From Epilithonimonas vandammei (GTDB lineage: Bacteria; Bacteroidota; Bacteroidia; Flavobacteriales; Weeksellaceae), in assembly GCF_003860525.1 (NCBI RefSeq), contig NZ_CP034161.1:1922001-1986000 (forward strand): DNA of 64,000 nucleotides, in the 5' to 3' direction. Shown here in pieces: positions 44,094 to 52,070 of the stretch. A model generated the notes under the pieces. That model made no database searches and was not told the DNA's origin. It was given only the letters and a program-made list of their open reading frames with translations. The translations under genes were made by a program, and so were the position numbers. Each line of letters opens with the position of its first letter. Position 1 is the first letter of the stretch.

Positions 44094-44444
44094 TTACTCG
44101 TTGTGAAGAAATGCTTTCTTGGCTAGTAACTGTTCTTCAGATTCTACATGATCTTCATCTGGCACACAGCAGTCTACAGGGCACACAGCGGCACACTGTG
44201 GTTCTTCGTGAAAACCTTTACATTCCGTACATTTATCTGTAACTATAAAATAATAATCATCGCTAATTGGTTCCTGAGGGGCATCTGCATTCACGGAAAG
44301 ACCGGATGACAAAACCACCATTCCTTTCAGGGCTGTTCCTTCTGATGCTTTCCAGTCTACGGCTCCTTCATAAATAGCGTTGTTTGGACATTCCGGTTCA
44401 CAAGCGCCACAATTAATACATTCGTCTGTTATCTTGATAGCCAT
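44094..44444 (-). CDS. 4Fe-4S dicluster ferredoxin
   Basis: 116 residues. Two 4Fe-4S motifs: CINCGACEPECP near 10-21 and CTECKGFHEEPQCAAVCPVD near 73-92, the second with the insertion of Allochromatium-type ferredoxins, followed by the CCVPDEDH tail. A low-potential electron carrier. Its promoter overlaps head-on with that of the divergent reductase gene. The partner oxidoreductase is unknown. Confidence 0.9.
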   Translation of the reverse strand: MAIKITDECINCGACEPECPNNAIYEGAVDWKASEGTALKGMVVLSSGLSVNADAPQEPISDDYYFIVTDKCTECKGFHEEPQCAAVCPVDCCVPDEDHVESEEQLLAKKAFLHNE

Positions 44445-44459
44445 TGCTATATTTATTTA

Positions 44460-44477
44460 TATTTTTGCACAAAATTA
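44460..44477. promoter_or_regulatory. Overlapping divergent promoters
   Basis: Plus-strand -7 box TATTTTTG at 44460-44467 (for ATG 44495) and minus-strand TAATTTTG at 44477-44470 (for ATG 44444) are only 2 nt apart. The two transcripts would start a few bases past each other, so only one polymerase can bind at a time. Confidence 0.6.
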
Positions 44478-44494
44478 CAAAAAAAAAGCCAGCT

Positions 44495-45529
44495 ATGCTG
44501 AACGAAAACAAAATTTTGGGACTTGAAAAATTAGGTCAATTCATTATCGATTTTTTTTCAAAGAAAGATGATAATTATACTGAAAAAGAAGAACGACTGG
44601 CTTATCTTATGACGCGTTCCGAAATCGAAAACCCTTGGTTTACACAGGAAAATCAAAGATATAATCTAAAACAATGGGCAAGTCTCTTCACAAAAAACAA
44701 TATTGAAAACTGGCTTTCCAAATATCAATTATCAAACTCATCCAAAAGAGTAGGGCTCATATTGGCCGGGAATATCCCGTTGGTTGGTTTTCACGATATA
44801 ATTTCGGTAGTGTTGAGTAACCATATTCCTGTCATCAAATTATCTTCAAAAGACCGATTGATGCTACCATATCTCTTACAATTATGGAATGAATTTTCCA
44901 ATAATGAAATCGAATACCAGATTGTGGAGAAGCTGGAAAACTTTGATGCTGTGATTGCAACCGGAAGTAATAACACAGCCAGATATCTAGAGTATTATTT
45001 CAAAGATAACTTAAGTATCATTAGAAAAAACAGAACTTCTGTCGCTGTTTTGAAAGGCGATGAAACCGATGAAGAATTACAATTGTTAGCCGATGATATT
45101 TTCCGATATTATGGATTAGGATGCAGAAATGTAACCCGAATTCTGATTCCTAATGATATGAAATTGGATAGATTGTTTGAGAATTTCATCAATTATAAAG
45201 ATATTATCAATCATAATAAATACGCCAATAATTATGATTATAACAGAGCAATATATCTTTTAAATCAGGATCTATTCTGGGATAATAATTTTGTGATGCT
45301 GAAGGAAGATGAGAAATTGTTCAGCCCGTTGTCTGTGATTAATTTTTCACGTTATGAAACCTTGGAAGAAGTGAAGCAATTTTTGGACACCAACAAAGAC
45401 GAAATCCAAACTGTTGTTGCAAAACCAGAATTGGGATTAGAATCCATCGGTTTTGGAGAAACGCAAAATCCGTCGTTGGAAACTTATGCGGATAATATAG
45501 ATACAATGGCTTTTTTGAGTGTGATTTAA
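44495..45529 (+). CDS. LuxC-like acyl-CoA reductase
   Basis: 344 residues from ATG 44495; an in-frame TTG at 44444 lies upstream of the promoter box. An aldehyde-dehydrogenase-like fold: VGLILAGNIPLVGFHDIISV near 88-107, IATGSNNTARYLEYYF and YGLGCRNVTRILIP, where Cys in LGCRN is the probable nucleophile. LuxC reduces fatty acyl groups to aldehyde. No luxD/E/A/B genes are nearby, so luminescence is not implied. Confidence 0.82.
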   Translation: MLNENKILGLEKLGQFIIDFFSKKDDNYTEKEERLAYLMTRSEIENPWFTQENQRYNLKQWASLFTKNNIENWLSKYQLSNSSKRVGLILAGNIPLVGFHDIISVVLSNHIPVIKLSSKDRLMLPYLLQLWNEFSNNEIEYQIVEKLENFDAVIATGSNNTARYLEYYFKDNLSIIRKNRTSVAVLKGDETDEELQLLADDIFRYYGLGCRNVTRILIPNDMKLDRLFENFINYKDIINHNKYANNYDYNRAIYLLNQDLFWDNNFVMLKEDEKLFSPLSVINFSRYETLEEVKQFLDTNKDEIQTVVAKPELGLESIGFGETQNPSLETYADNIDTMAFLSVI

Positions 45530-45556
45530 TGACTTTATAAAAACAATAATTCATAA

Positions 45557-45583
45557 AAAACGGAGTCCGAAAGGCTCCGTTTT
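45557..45583. terminator. Bidirectional terminator
   Basis: AAAACGGAG / CTCCGTTTT, 9-bp stem with A-run and T-run flanks, between convergent genes. Confidence 0.85.
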
Positions 45584-45592
45584 TGTTTATGT

Positions 45593-45904
45593 TTAAGCAG
45601 TCAAAGATTCTTGCTTCAGTTTCTTATCAAATACAAAAGGAAGAAAAGGAACAACTGAACCTATCAAATAATAAATAATTCTTAAAACACTCCAACGGTA
45701 TTTGAAAGCTGCAGCAATCAGAACCGCAAAATAGAAGACAAACAGCCAACCGTGTACCCAACCCATATATTTGACAGCTTCCGGAATATCAAAAATGTAC
45801 TTCAAAGGCATTGCAATCAGCAACAAAATCAAATATGAAATAGCTTCTACCAGAGCAGTATGACGATAAAGATTGATTAGTTTGAATTTTTTCCCTTCTA
45901 ACAT
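45593..45904 (-). CDS. DUF3817-family membrane protein
   Basis: 103 residues from ATG 45904; a TTG at 45973 would add 23 non-family residues. Three transmembrane helices. LYRHTALVEAISYLILLLIA and MGWVHGWLFVFYFAVLIAA are the DUF3817 marks. Function unknown; a stand-alone gene. Confidence 0.82.
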   Translation of the reverse strand: MLEGKKFKLINLYRHTALVEAISYLILLLIAMPLKYIFDIPEAVKYMGWVHGWLFVFYFAVLIAAAFKYRWSVLRIIYYLIGSVVPFLPFVFDKKLKQESLTA

Positions 45905-46125
45905 TGTATTCTGATTTGAAATAATAATTGCTATTAAAAAGACAAAGAAACGAATTCCATTCAGGAAGTTCAAAGTATTCTTTTATAAAAAAACATCAAT
46001 TGCAAAACAGTCTAAGTACGATTTTAAAAAAAATCAACAAACAAAATAAATGTTATACTCTGTAACAACGATTTTTTAAAACTTATGTTCATTAGTGATT
46101 TCTCTGCACACCTGAAAACAAGTTC

Positions 46126-46133
46126 TATATTTG
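46126..46133 (+). promoter_or_regulatory. Promoter -7 box TATATTTG
   Basis: Perfect consensus 21 nt before ATG 46155. The preceding 45905-46125 stretch shows no gene or repeat. Confidence 0.55.
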
Positions 46134-46154
46134 TCAAATATCTACTAAATTACA

Positions 46155-46409
46155 ATGAAACTCTTAACCAAAATACTTATTTTAATCTTTCTTGTAATAG
46201 TTGATTACCTATTGATTTCTCTATATTTAAGAAATCAAAATCTTGAACCTAGCATTGCTATTGCGATTATAGTTTTAGTTCCGATTGCTTTTTTAATTAA
46301 TATTTTAATCGGCATTATCTTCTTTTTTATCAAAAAGACGTCGCTTACAAGTATTTTTGTAATCAACGCAATTCTTTCCTATCATTACTTACTATTCATT
46401 TGCAAATGA
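46155..46409 (+). CDS. Small membrane protein, possible 5' part of a split gene
   Basis: 84 residues, nearly all hydrophobic, with about three transmembrane helices. It ends at TGA 46407-46409, 1 nt before the next ATG. The following frame is open back across the junction, so a one-base change would join both into a protein of about 175 residues with a membrane anchor and a C-terminal beta-rich domain. No function recognised. Confidence 0.5.
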   Translation: MKLLTKILILIFLVIVDYLLISLYLRNQNLEPSIAIAIIVLVPIAFLINILIGIIFFFIKKTSLTSIFVINAILSYHYLLFICK

Positions 46410-46410
46410 A

Positions 46411-46683
46411 ATGAGGCGCCAATCCAGTTTAGAGTTGGAGTCTTGGAGTTTTAAGCGTAATGATACTTTGTTTGAACTCAATAGTTATAAAAAGAGAAAT
46501 GAGTTTGATATGAGTTATAGTTTATCATCTGGTTCGTCAGGGAATTTTCTAAATGGCAAGTACATAAAACAACAAAACGGTATTATTCTAATTTCAGATT
46601 CAATAAAGATGAGAATAGAAGGTAATAAGATCATTGGTTTTGGAAAAACAAACGATACAAGTGGAATTTTTAAGGAAAGATAA
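46411..46683 (+). CDS. Small unknown protein, possible 3' part of a split gene
   Basis: 90 residues, no signal peptide. It reads LESWSFKRNDTLFELNSYKK, SYSLSSGSSGNFLNGKY and MRIEGNKIIGFGKTND, a beta-rich pattern. The codons before its ATG remain open in frame (SFANE), consistent with a frameshift relative to the preceding membrane gene, though two coupled genes are equally possible. Confidence 0.5.
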   Translation: MRRQSSLELESWSFKRNDTLFELNSYKKRNEFDMSYSLSSGSSGNFLNGKYIKQQNGIILISDSIKMRIEGNKIIGFGKTNDTSGIFKER

Positions 46684-46715
46684 TCATTAAGTATTTCATC
46701 AAACCAAACAATCCC

Positions 46716-46723
46716 TATCTTTG
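46716..46723 (+). promoter_or_regulatory. Promoter -7 box TATCTTTG
   Basis: Perfect consensus 24 nt before ATG 46747. Confidence 0.6.
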
Positions 46724-46746
46724 GCTAAAAAGCTAAGACAACACTA

Positions 46747-47316
46747 ATGAGTTTGGAACTAAGGAAACATTTTGAGGAATTGATACCGTTGACGGACGAG
46801 GAGTTTGCAACGCTCGCTTCTTATTTTAATTTGAGAAAACTGAAAAAGCACCAATATCTGATTCAGGAGAACGAGCCTATTACCAATATTTATTTTGTGA
46901 CCAAAGGTCTTTTAAAAGCGTCTTATATCGATAACCACGGAAAGGAACATATCATTCAATTTGCGATGGAAAACTGGTGGATTTCTGATTTTCAGGCTTT
47001 TTATACGGGTGTGCCATCGGTCACGAGCATCCATTGTCTGGAAGATGTTGAACTGTATGCTATTTCCAGAAAAGATTTGGAAAAGATTTGCTTAGACAAT
47101 CACAAAGTTGAGCATTTTTTCAGAATCAAAAACAGTTTGGGTTATGTGGCATTGCAGAAAAGAATATTATCCCTACTTACAACGGATGCCAGAGAACGCT
47201 TTGAGCAATTTTCCGCTCAATATCCAAAGCTTATCCAACGTGTTCCAAAAAAAATTATTGCGTCATATCTTGGCGTATCCAGAGAAACTCTTAGTCGCAT
47301 AACGCGGAGATTGTGA
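46747..47316 (+). CDS. Crp/Fnr-family transcriptional regulator
   Basis: 189 residues. Cyclic-nucleotide-binding-like beta roll (about 10-120) followed by a winged helix with IIASYLGVSRETLSRITRRL at the very end. The recognition helix SRETLSR keeps Arg, Glu and Arg at the spacing used by E. coli CRP (Arg180, Glu181, Arg185) to read TGTGA. No 4Fe-4S cysteines are present, and the usual cAMP phosphate motif is not clear, so the signal is unknown. It lies next to a matching site and a DJ-1-like gene. Confidence 0.88.
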   Translation: MSLELRKHFEELIPLTDEEFATLASYFNLRKLKKHQYLIQENEPITNIYFVTKGLLKASYIDNHGKEHIIQFAMENWWISDFQAFYTGVPSVTSIHCLEDVELYAISRKDLEKICLDNHKVEHFFRIKNSLGYVALQKRILSLLTTDARERFEQFSAQYPKLIQRVPKKIIASYLGVSRETLSRITRRL

Positions 47317-47327
47317 TTTGTGTCACT
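47312..47327. promoter_or_regulatory. CRP-type operator TGTGA-N6-TCACT
   Basis: The 16-bp site overlaps the stop codon of the regulator gene and lies 80 nt before the DJ-1-like ATG. Inner inverted repeat GTGA-N6-TCAC is perfect. A further TGTGA half-site occurs near 47334. Confidence 0.6.
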
Positions 47328-47406
47328 ACAATAATGTGATCTATGTCCTGTGATTTTAAATGAGTTTGGCTCAATTTTGTATACAGAAATTTAAAAAATT
47401 ATTAAA

Positions 47407-48084
47407 ATGAACAAAAAGATATTATTCGTGGTTACAAGTCACGAAGATCTTGGAAACACAGGACTTAAAACAGGATTCTGGACAGAAGAACTTGCAGCAC
47501 CATATTACGTATTAGCGGATCAAGGTGCGGAAATTACCATCGCAACACCAAAAGGAGGACAGCCACCAATAGATCCGAAAAGTGAAGATCCGTCTGCGCA
47601 AACTGATGCTACTAGAAGAATGGATGATGATAAAGTTTTACTGGAGAAGCTTCGTAATACTAAAGTATTATCAGAAATCAATCCTGCAGATTATGATGCT
47701 GTGTTTTATCCTGGCGGTCACGGACCACTGTGGGATCTTGCAGAAGATAAAATTTCTCAGCAATTAATCACAGATTTTTACAAAGCTGACAAACCTGTGG
47801 CATTTGTTTGTCACGCGCCAGGTGTTTTGAGACACGTACAAATCGATGGGGAATATCTCGTAAACGGTAAAAAAGTAACAGGTTTTACCAATACAGAAGA
47901 AGAGGCTGTTCAGCTTACAGATGTAGTTCCATTTTTGGTAGAAGATATGCTGAAGCAGAACGGCGGAGAATATAGCAAAGTGGAAGATTGGCAACCTTAC
48001 GCTGTAGTGGATGGTAAGTTAATTACCGGACAAAATCCGGCATCTTCCGAAAAAGTAGCGGAAGAACTTCTTAAGATGCTATAA
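47407..48084 (+). CDS. DJ-1/PfpI-family glutamine-amidotransferase-like protein (Hsp31-like)
   Basis: 225 residues. FYPGGHGPLWDL near 98-109 and the nucleophile Cys in VAFVCHAPGVL near 138, with ITGQNPASSEKVAEELL at the end. This set matches the Hsp31/type 1 glutamine amidotransferase-like group, linked to glyoxal detoxification and protein deglycation. Probably controlled by the adjacent Crp-type regulator. Terminator at 48111. Confidence 0.87.
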   Translation: MNKKILFVVTSHEDLGNTGLKTGFWTEELAAPYYVLADQGAEITIATPKGGQPPIDPKSEDPSAQTDATRRMDDDKVLLEKLRNTKVLSEINPADYDAVFYPGGHGPLWDLAEDKISQQLITDFYKADKPVAFVCHAPGVLRHVQIDGEYLVNGKKVTGFTNTEEEAVQLTDVVPFLVEDMLKQNGGEYSKVEDWQPYAVVDGKLITGQNPASSEKVAEELLKML

Positions 48085-48110
48085 CAAAAATTCACACATT
48101 AGGTAAAGAG

Positions 48111-48129
48111 GCACAGATTTTTTCTGTGC
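48111..48129 (+). terminator. Terminator after the DJ-1-like gene
   Basis: GCACAG / CTGTGC, 6-bp stem, 7-nt T-rich loop, then TTTTTT. Confidence 0.65.
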
Positions 48130-48233
48130 TTTTTTAATTGGTGATATCAGTAACAATCCAGAAAAATTGCCAACTAATAAATAGTTACGTAAATTACGTC
48201 CCAAATAAAAATTAAAAAAATAAAATGTAGTAT

Positions 48234-51146
48234 ATGAAGAAAATTTTTATTTCAGTTTCACTATTATTGATGATGAATGCAATGGCACAGAAATTTGAAA
48301 CACAAAGGTCTACAGATAATCAAGGTTATACTTACGAAACCGTAAAAAATGACCAATCAGGCGTAAGAGTTTACACCTTGAAAAACGGACTAAAAGTCTA
48401 TCTAGCTAAAAATGACGATGCGCCAAGAATCCAGACTTACATCCCTGTAAGAACGGGCTCTAACAACGATCCAAGCGATAATACAGGTTTAGCACATTAC
48501 TTGGAACATATGGTTTTCAAAGGAACGTCAAAGTTAGGAACCAGCGATTGGACAAAGGAGAAAGCATTGCTTGCCCAGATTTCTGATTTGTACGAGCAGC
48601 ACAAAGCCGAGAAAGATCCTGCAAAGAAAAAAGCATTATACAAGAAAATTGATGAAGTCTCTCAAGAAGCTTCCAAATATGCCATCGCTAACGAATATGA
48701 CAAGGCGATCTCTTCTCTTGGAGCAACTGGAACTAACGCTCACACTTGGTTAGACGAAACGGTTTATAAAAATAATATACCATCCAACGAACTGGAAAAA
48801 TGGCTAAAAGTGGAAAAAGAACGTTTTTCTGAGTTGGTTTTGAGATTATTCCATACAGAATTGGAAGCGGTTTATGAAGAATACAATCGTGCTCAGGACA
48901 ACGACGGCAGATTGGTCAACTACGCTATGATGGAAGCGCTTTTCCCGAAACATCCAAACGGTCAGCAAACGACAATCGGTACTTCGGAGCATTTGAAAAG
49001 TCCTTCTATGGTAGCGATTCATAAATATTTCGATACTTATTATGTGCCTAATAATATGGCAGTGGTTTTGGTTGGAGATTTGGATTTTGACAAGACTATT
49101 AAATTGGTTGATCAGTACTTTGGAACATTCAAGTACAAAGAATTACCAATGAAGAAAATGGTTTCTGAAGAACCAATGACAAGCATCGTTTCCAGAACTG
49201 TGAAAAGTCCTTCTACACCAAGAATGACAATGGCTTGGAGAACAGATTCTAACGGAACTCAGGAAGCGAGATTAGCTGATGTAGTTGCTGAAATTTTAAG
49301 TAACAACGGAGACGCAGGTTTAATTGACCTAAACATCAACCAAAAACAAAAAACCTTAGGTGCTGGCGCTTATGAATCTCCTTTCAAAAATTATGGCGCA
49401 TTTGTACTAAGCGTGGTTCCTAAAGATGGACAAAGTTTTGATGATGCAAAGAAATTGTTATTGGAACAAATTGACTTGGTTAAAAAAGGACAGTTCCCAG
49501 ACTGGATGCTAAAAGCAATCGTAAATGACCTGAAAGTTCAGAGAATGAAACGTTGGGAAACGGCAGATGGATTGGCTACAACATTATATTCAACTTACAT
49601 AGGGGACAGAACTTGGGAGCAGGAACTGGACGAAATCAACCAATACGAAGCGATTACTAAGGAGGATGTTGTGAAGTTCGCTAACGAATTCTTCAAGGAG
49701 AACTATGTTGTTGTTTACAAAGAGAAGGGTGTGAATGATAAACTGGTTCGAGTAGAAAATCCAGGTATTACACCAATCAAATTGAATAGAGAAGCACAAT
49801 CACCTTTCCTGAAAGAGATTATCAATACAAAATCTTCTGACATCAAGCCAGAATTTATTGACTTTAAAACTGCTATTGCGACTGCTACAATCAAAGATAA
49901 GATGGTTAGCTTCATTAAAAATAAATACAATGAAGTAGCTCAGGTAAATTATGTCTTCCCGTTCGGGACGGATAATGACAAAGAATTGGCACTTGGAGTA
50001 ACGGTTCTCCAGTATCTTGGAACGGATAAATATACGCCGGAACAGTTGAAGGAAGAATTCTACAAACTTGGAATCACCAATCAATTCAGAACGTCTAACG
50101 ATCAGATGATTATTGCACTAAGCGGATTGGAAAGCAATATGAAAAAAGGAGTAGAGCTGATGAATCACTGGATCAATAATGTGAAAGCAGATCAAGCAAT
50201 CTATGATCAAACAGTTAATACCATTTTGGAATCCCGAGAAGTAGCGAAGAAAGACAAGAACAGAATTATGGCTGCGTTGGCGAACTATGCTAAGTTTGGA
50301 AAAGACTCCAGAATGACGGATGTGATTTCTAAAGACCGTTTGAAAAGCATTAACGTGACTGAATTGATTTCTAAAATCAAAACATTGAACGAATATCCGT
50401 ATGAAGTTTTCCTTTACGGAGAAAATCAAAAAGGATTGGAGAAAGCGGTGAAGCCTTACATTGTTAATACAAAATTACAACCTGCACCAGCTAAAGAATA
50501 TGCGGAACCGGCAACTGCTGGAAAAGTCTATTTTACGCCATACGATATGGTACAGATGGAAATGTCTAAAGTGGCAAAAGCTGGTAATGTGAACGTGGCG
50601 AACTTTGGGAAAGCAAGTGTTTTCAATGAGTATTTTGGACGTGGATTGTCTTCTATCGTTTTCCAGGAAATAAGAGAAAGTAAGTCTTTGGCTTATTCTG
50701 CTTACGTTTCTTATGCTAATGCAACAGAAAAAAACCATCCAAATTATGTAACGACGTACATCGGAACTCAGGCAAACAAATTACCTTTAGCAGTTTCTGC
50801 AATGACAGAATTGATGGCAGAATTACCACAAATCCCAGCTCAGTTCGAGAATGCAAAAGGATCTGCTTTGAAACAAATCGCATCTAACAGAATCAACAGG
50901 ACGGTGACTTATTACAATCAGTTATCTCTGAAAAAATTAGGAATAGATCACGATGTGAGAAAAGATATCTATGCAGAAATCCAATCTTTGACATTACCTC
51001 AATTGACTAATTTCTATAACACCGAAATCAAGCCATTGCAATACAACACAGCAATCATCGGGAAAAAAGAAAACCTGAATATGGATTCTATCAACAAGAT
51101 GGGAACTTTCACAGAAGTAAGTCTTGAAGAGATTTTTGGATATTAA
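48234..51146 (+). CDS. M16-family zinc metallopeptidase
   Basis: 970 residues with a signal peptide ending MNAMAQK. The zinc motif HYLEH at 88-92 in GLAHYLEHMVFKGT is the inverted HXXEH of M16; the distal Glu is likely in ELEAVYEEYNRAQ. Two tandem M16 halves (about 45-500 and 530-950) in one chain form the peptide-degrading chamber, as in pitrilysin. It acts in the periplasm or outside. Large single-gene unit with its own terminator. Confidence 0.92.
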   Translation: MKKIFISVSLLLMMNAMAQKFETQRSTDNQGYTYETVKNDQSGVRVYTLKNGLKVYLAKNDDAPRIQTYIPVRTGSNNDPSDNTGLAHYLEHMVFKGTSKLGTSDWTKEKALLAQISDLYEQHKAEKDPAKKKALYKKIDEVSQEASKYAIANEYDKAISSLGATGTNAHTWLDETVYKNNIPSNELEKWLKVEKERFSELVLRLFHTELEAVYEEYNRAQDNDGRLVNYAMMEALFPKHPNGQQTTIGTSEHLKSPSMVAIHKYFDTYYVPNNMAVVLVGDLDFDKTIKLVDQYFGTFKYKELPMKKMVSEEPMTSIVSRTVKSPSTPRMTMAWRTDSNGTQEARLADVVAEILSNNGDAGLIDLNINQKQKTLGAGAYESPFKNYGAFVLSVVPKDGQSFDDAKKLLLEQIDLVKKGQFPDWMLKAIVNDLKVQRMKRWETADGLATTLYSTYIGDRTWEQELDEINQYEAITKEDVVKFANEFFKENYVVVYKEKGVNDKLVRVENPGITPIKLNREAQSPFLKEIINTKSSDIKPEFIDFKTAIATATIKDKMVSFIKNKYNEVAQVNYVFPFGTDNDKELALGVTVLQYLGTDKYTPEQLKEEFYKLGITNQFRTSNDQMIIALSGLESNMKKGVELMNHWINNVKADQAIYDQTVNTILESREVAKKDKNRIMAALANYAKFGKDSRMTDVISKDRLKSINVTELISKIKTLNEYPYEVFLYGENQKGLEKAVKPYIVNTKLQPAPAKEYAEPATAGKVYFTPYDMVQMEMSKVAKAGNVNVANFGKASVFNEYFGRGLSSIVFQEIRESKSLAYSAYVSYANATEKNHPNYVTTYIGTQANKLPLAVSAMTELMAELPQIPAQFENAKGSALKQIASNRINRTVTYYNQLSLKKLGIDHDVRKDIYAEIQSLTLPQLTNFYNTEIKPLQYNTAIIGKKENLNMDSINKMGTFTEVSLEEIFGY

Positions 51147-51168
51147 TCTTAATTGATTTTTAAATAAA

Positions 51169-51194
51169 AAAGTGGAGCAGTAGTGCTTCACTTT
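51169..51194 (+). terminator. Terminator after the M16 gene
   Basis: AAAGTGGAGCA / TGCTTCACTTT (one G-T pair), 4-nt loop, then T-run. Confidence 0.85.
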
Positions 51195-51205
51195 TTTTGT
51201 TTACT

Positions 51206-51328
51206 TTATGGAGAAGTTGCGCCAGGAACTGTATAGTAATTATCAAAACTGGTATAGACTCTGGTTTTCTTCACTTCGCCATTTTCATAGATTTCGACTT
51301 TAGTTGTAGTTTCGGATTTTTTATCCAT
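51206..51328 (-). pseudogene. Remnant of a protein C-terminus
   Basis: A 40-codon open stretch from ATG 51328, reading MDKKSETTTKVEIYENGEVK and ending VPGATSP. The frame is open for seven codons upstream of the ATG and then stops. It looks like the last part of a larger beta-rich protein left behind, not a full gene. No promoter or partner is visible. Confidence 0.4.
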
Positions 51329-51388
51329 GTATCGGACTTCATCTTGGACTTACAATGATTGATAAAATCCGAGAGAGGATGAAAATCA

Positions 51389-51578
51389 ACTAAATTTTCT
51401 GTTAATATTTTGGATTTAGGTGATGTTAATTTCAAACAATGTTTAAATCATAGTTTTGTCAATGGAAATAAAATTCTCAAAGAATTAAAGAAAATCATTT
51501 ATCAATTTCAATTGGATACAACGTGTAACTGTTTTTGAGGAATGTAATTGTGAAAAGCAGAATATTAGAGCTTTATGA
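51389..51578 (+). pseudogene. Frameshifted gene remnant
   Basis: A plus-strand stretch is open from about 51389 and reads KELKKIIYQFQLDTTCNCF before a stop at 51536-51538. Shifting frame by one at that point continues FEECNCEKQNIRAL to a stop at 51578. The Cys-rich join suggests one decayed gene. Most of the 418-nt gap between the M16 and MepB-like genes is filled by this and the adjacent minus-strand remnant. Confidence 0.35.
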
Positions 51579-52062
51579 TTTTTCTAAATCGATTTAACAC
51601 AGAATCGTCAGAATCAGAATAATTGATAAAATATTTGGTTTGCCAGAGTTTTGTTTTTTCAGCTTGTTTATTATTCGGAGAATGCCAATCTGCATAAACT
51701 CTAAAACCTCTTTTTCCAGTTTTTTGTTCGCTTGAAATTAAATTTTCTTTTTCTAAAACAGCGTTAGAAAACATGAAAAAGCCAGAGTTTTCACTTTCTT
51801 CAATCGCAATGATGTAGAAAGCGAAATCATCATTAATATCAAAAGGAACTGTTTTTCCGTCCAAATCTCTTTTCCAAAAGGTTACAAATTGGCCAATCTT
51901 CTTAGGTGTCAGTTTTGACTTTCGGAATTTAAACGTGGTTTGATTAATTTTAAAATTAAAACCAAAGTATTCCTCACATTCCAGATCTGGAGTGATTTCC
52001 GAAAGCTGAAGATTTAATCCTTTTAAAATTAAATCATTTAAATATTGCAGATCAATGTTCAT
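51565..52062 (-). CDS. MepB-family protein
   Basis: 165 residues. FNFKINQTTFKFRKSKLTPK followed by KIGQFVTFWKRD, then FAFYIIAIEESENSGFFMF, the MepB pattern. MepB is encoded with the MepA efflux pump in Staphylococcus, but its biochemistry is unknown; no such pump is here. It begins 8 nt after the acetyltransferase stop, so the two form an operon. Confidence 0.82.
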   Translation of the reverse strand: MNIDLQYLNDLILKGLNLQLSEITPDLECEEYFGFNFKINQTTFKFRKSKLTPKKIGQFVTFWKRDLDGKTVPFDINDDFAFYIIAIEESENSGFFMFSNAVLEKENLISSEQKTGKRGFRVYADWHSPNNKQAEKTKLWQTKYFINYSDSDDSVLNRFRKIIKL

Positions 52063-52070
52063 TAATCTAT

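Noticed and set aside
44495-45529. Bioluminescence operon
   Set aside because: Only a LuxC-like gene is present; no luciferase, transferase or synthetase genes in the window.
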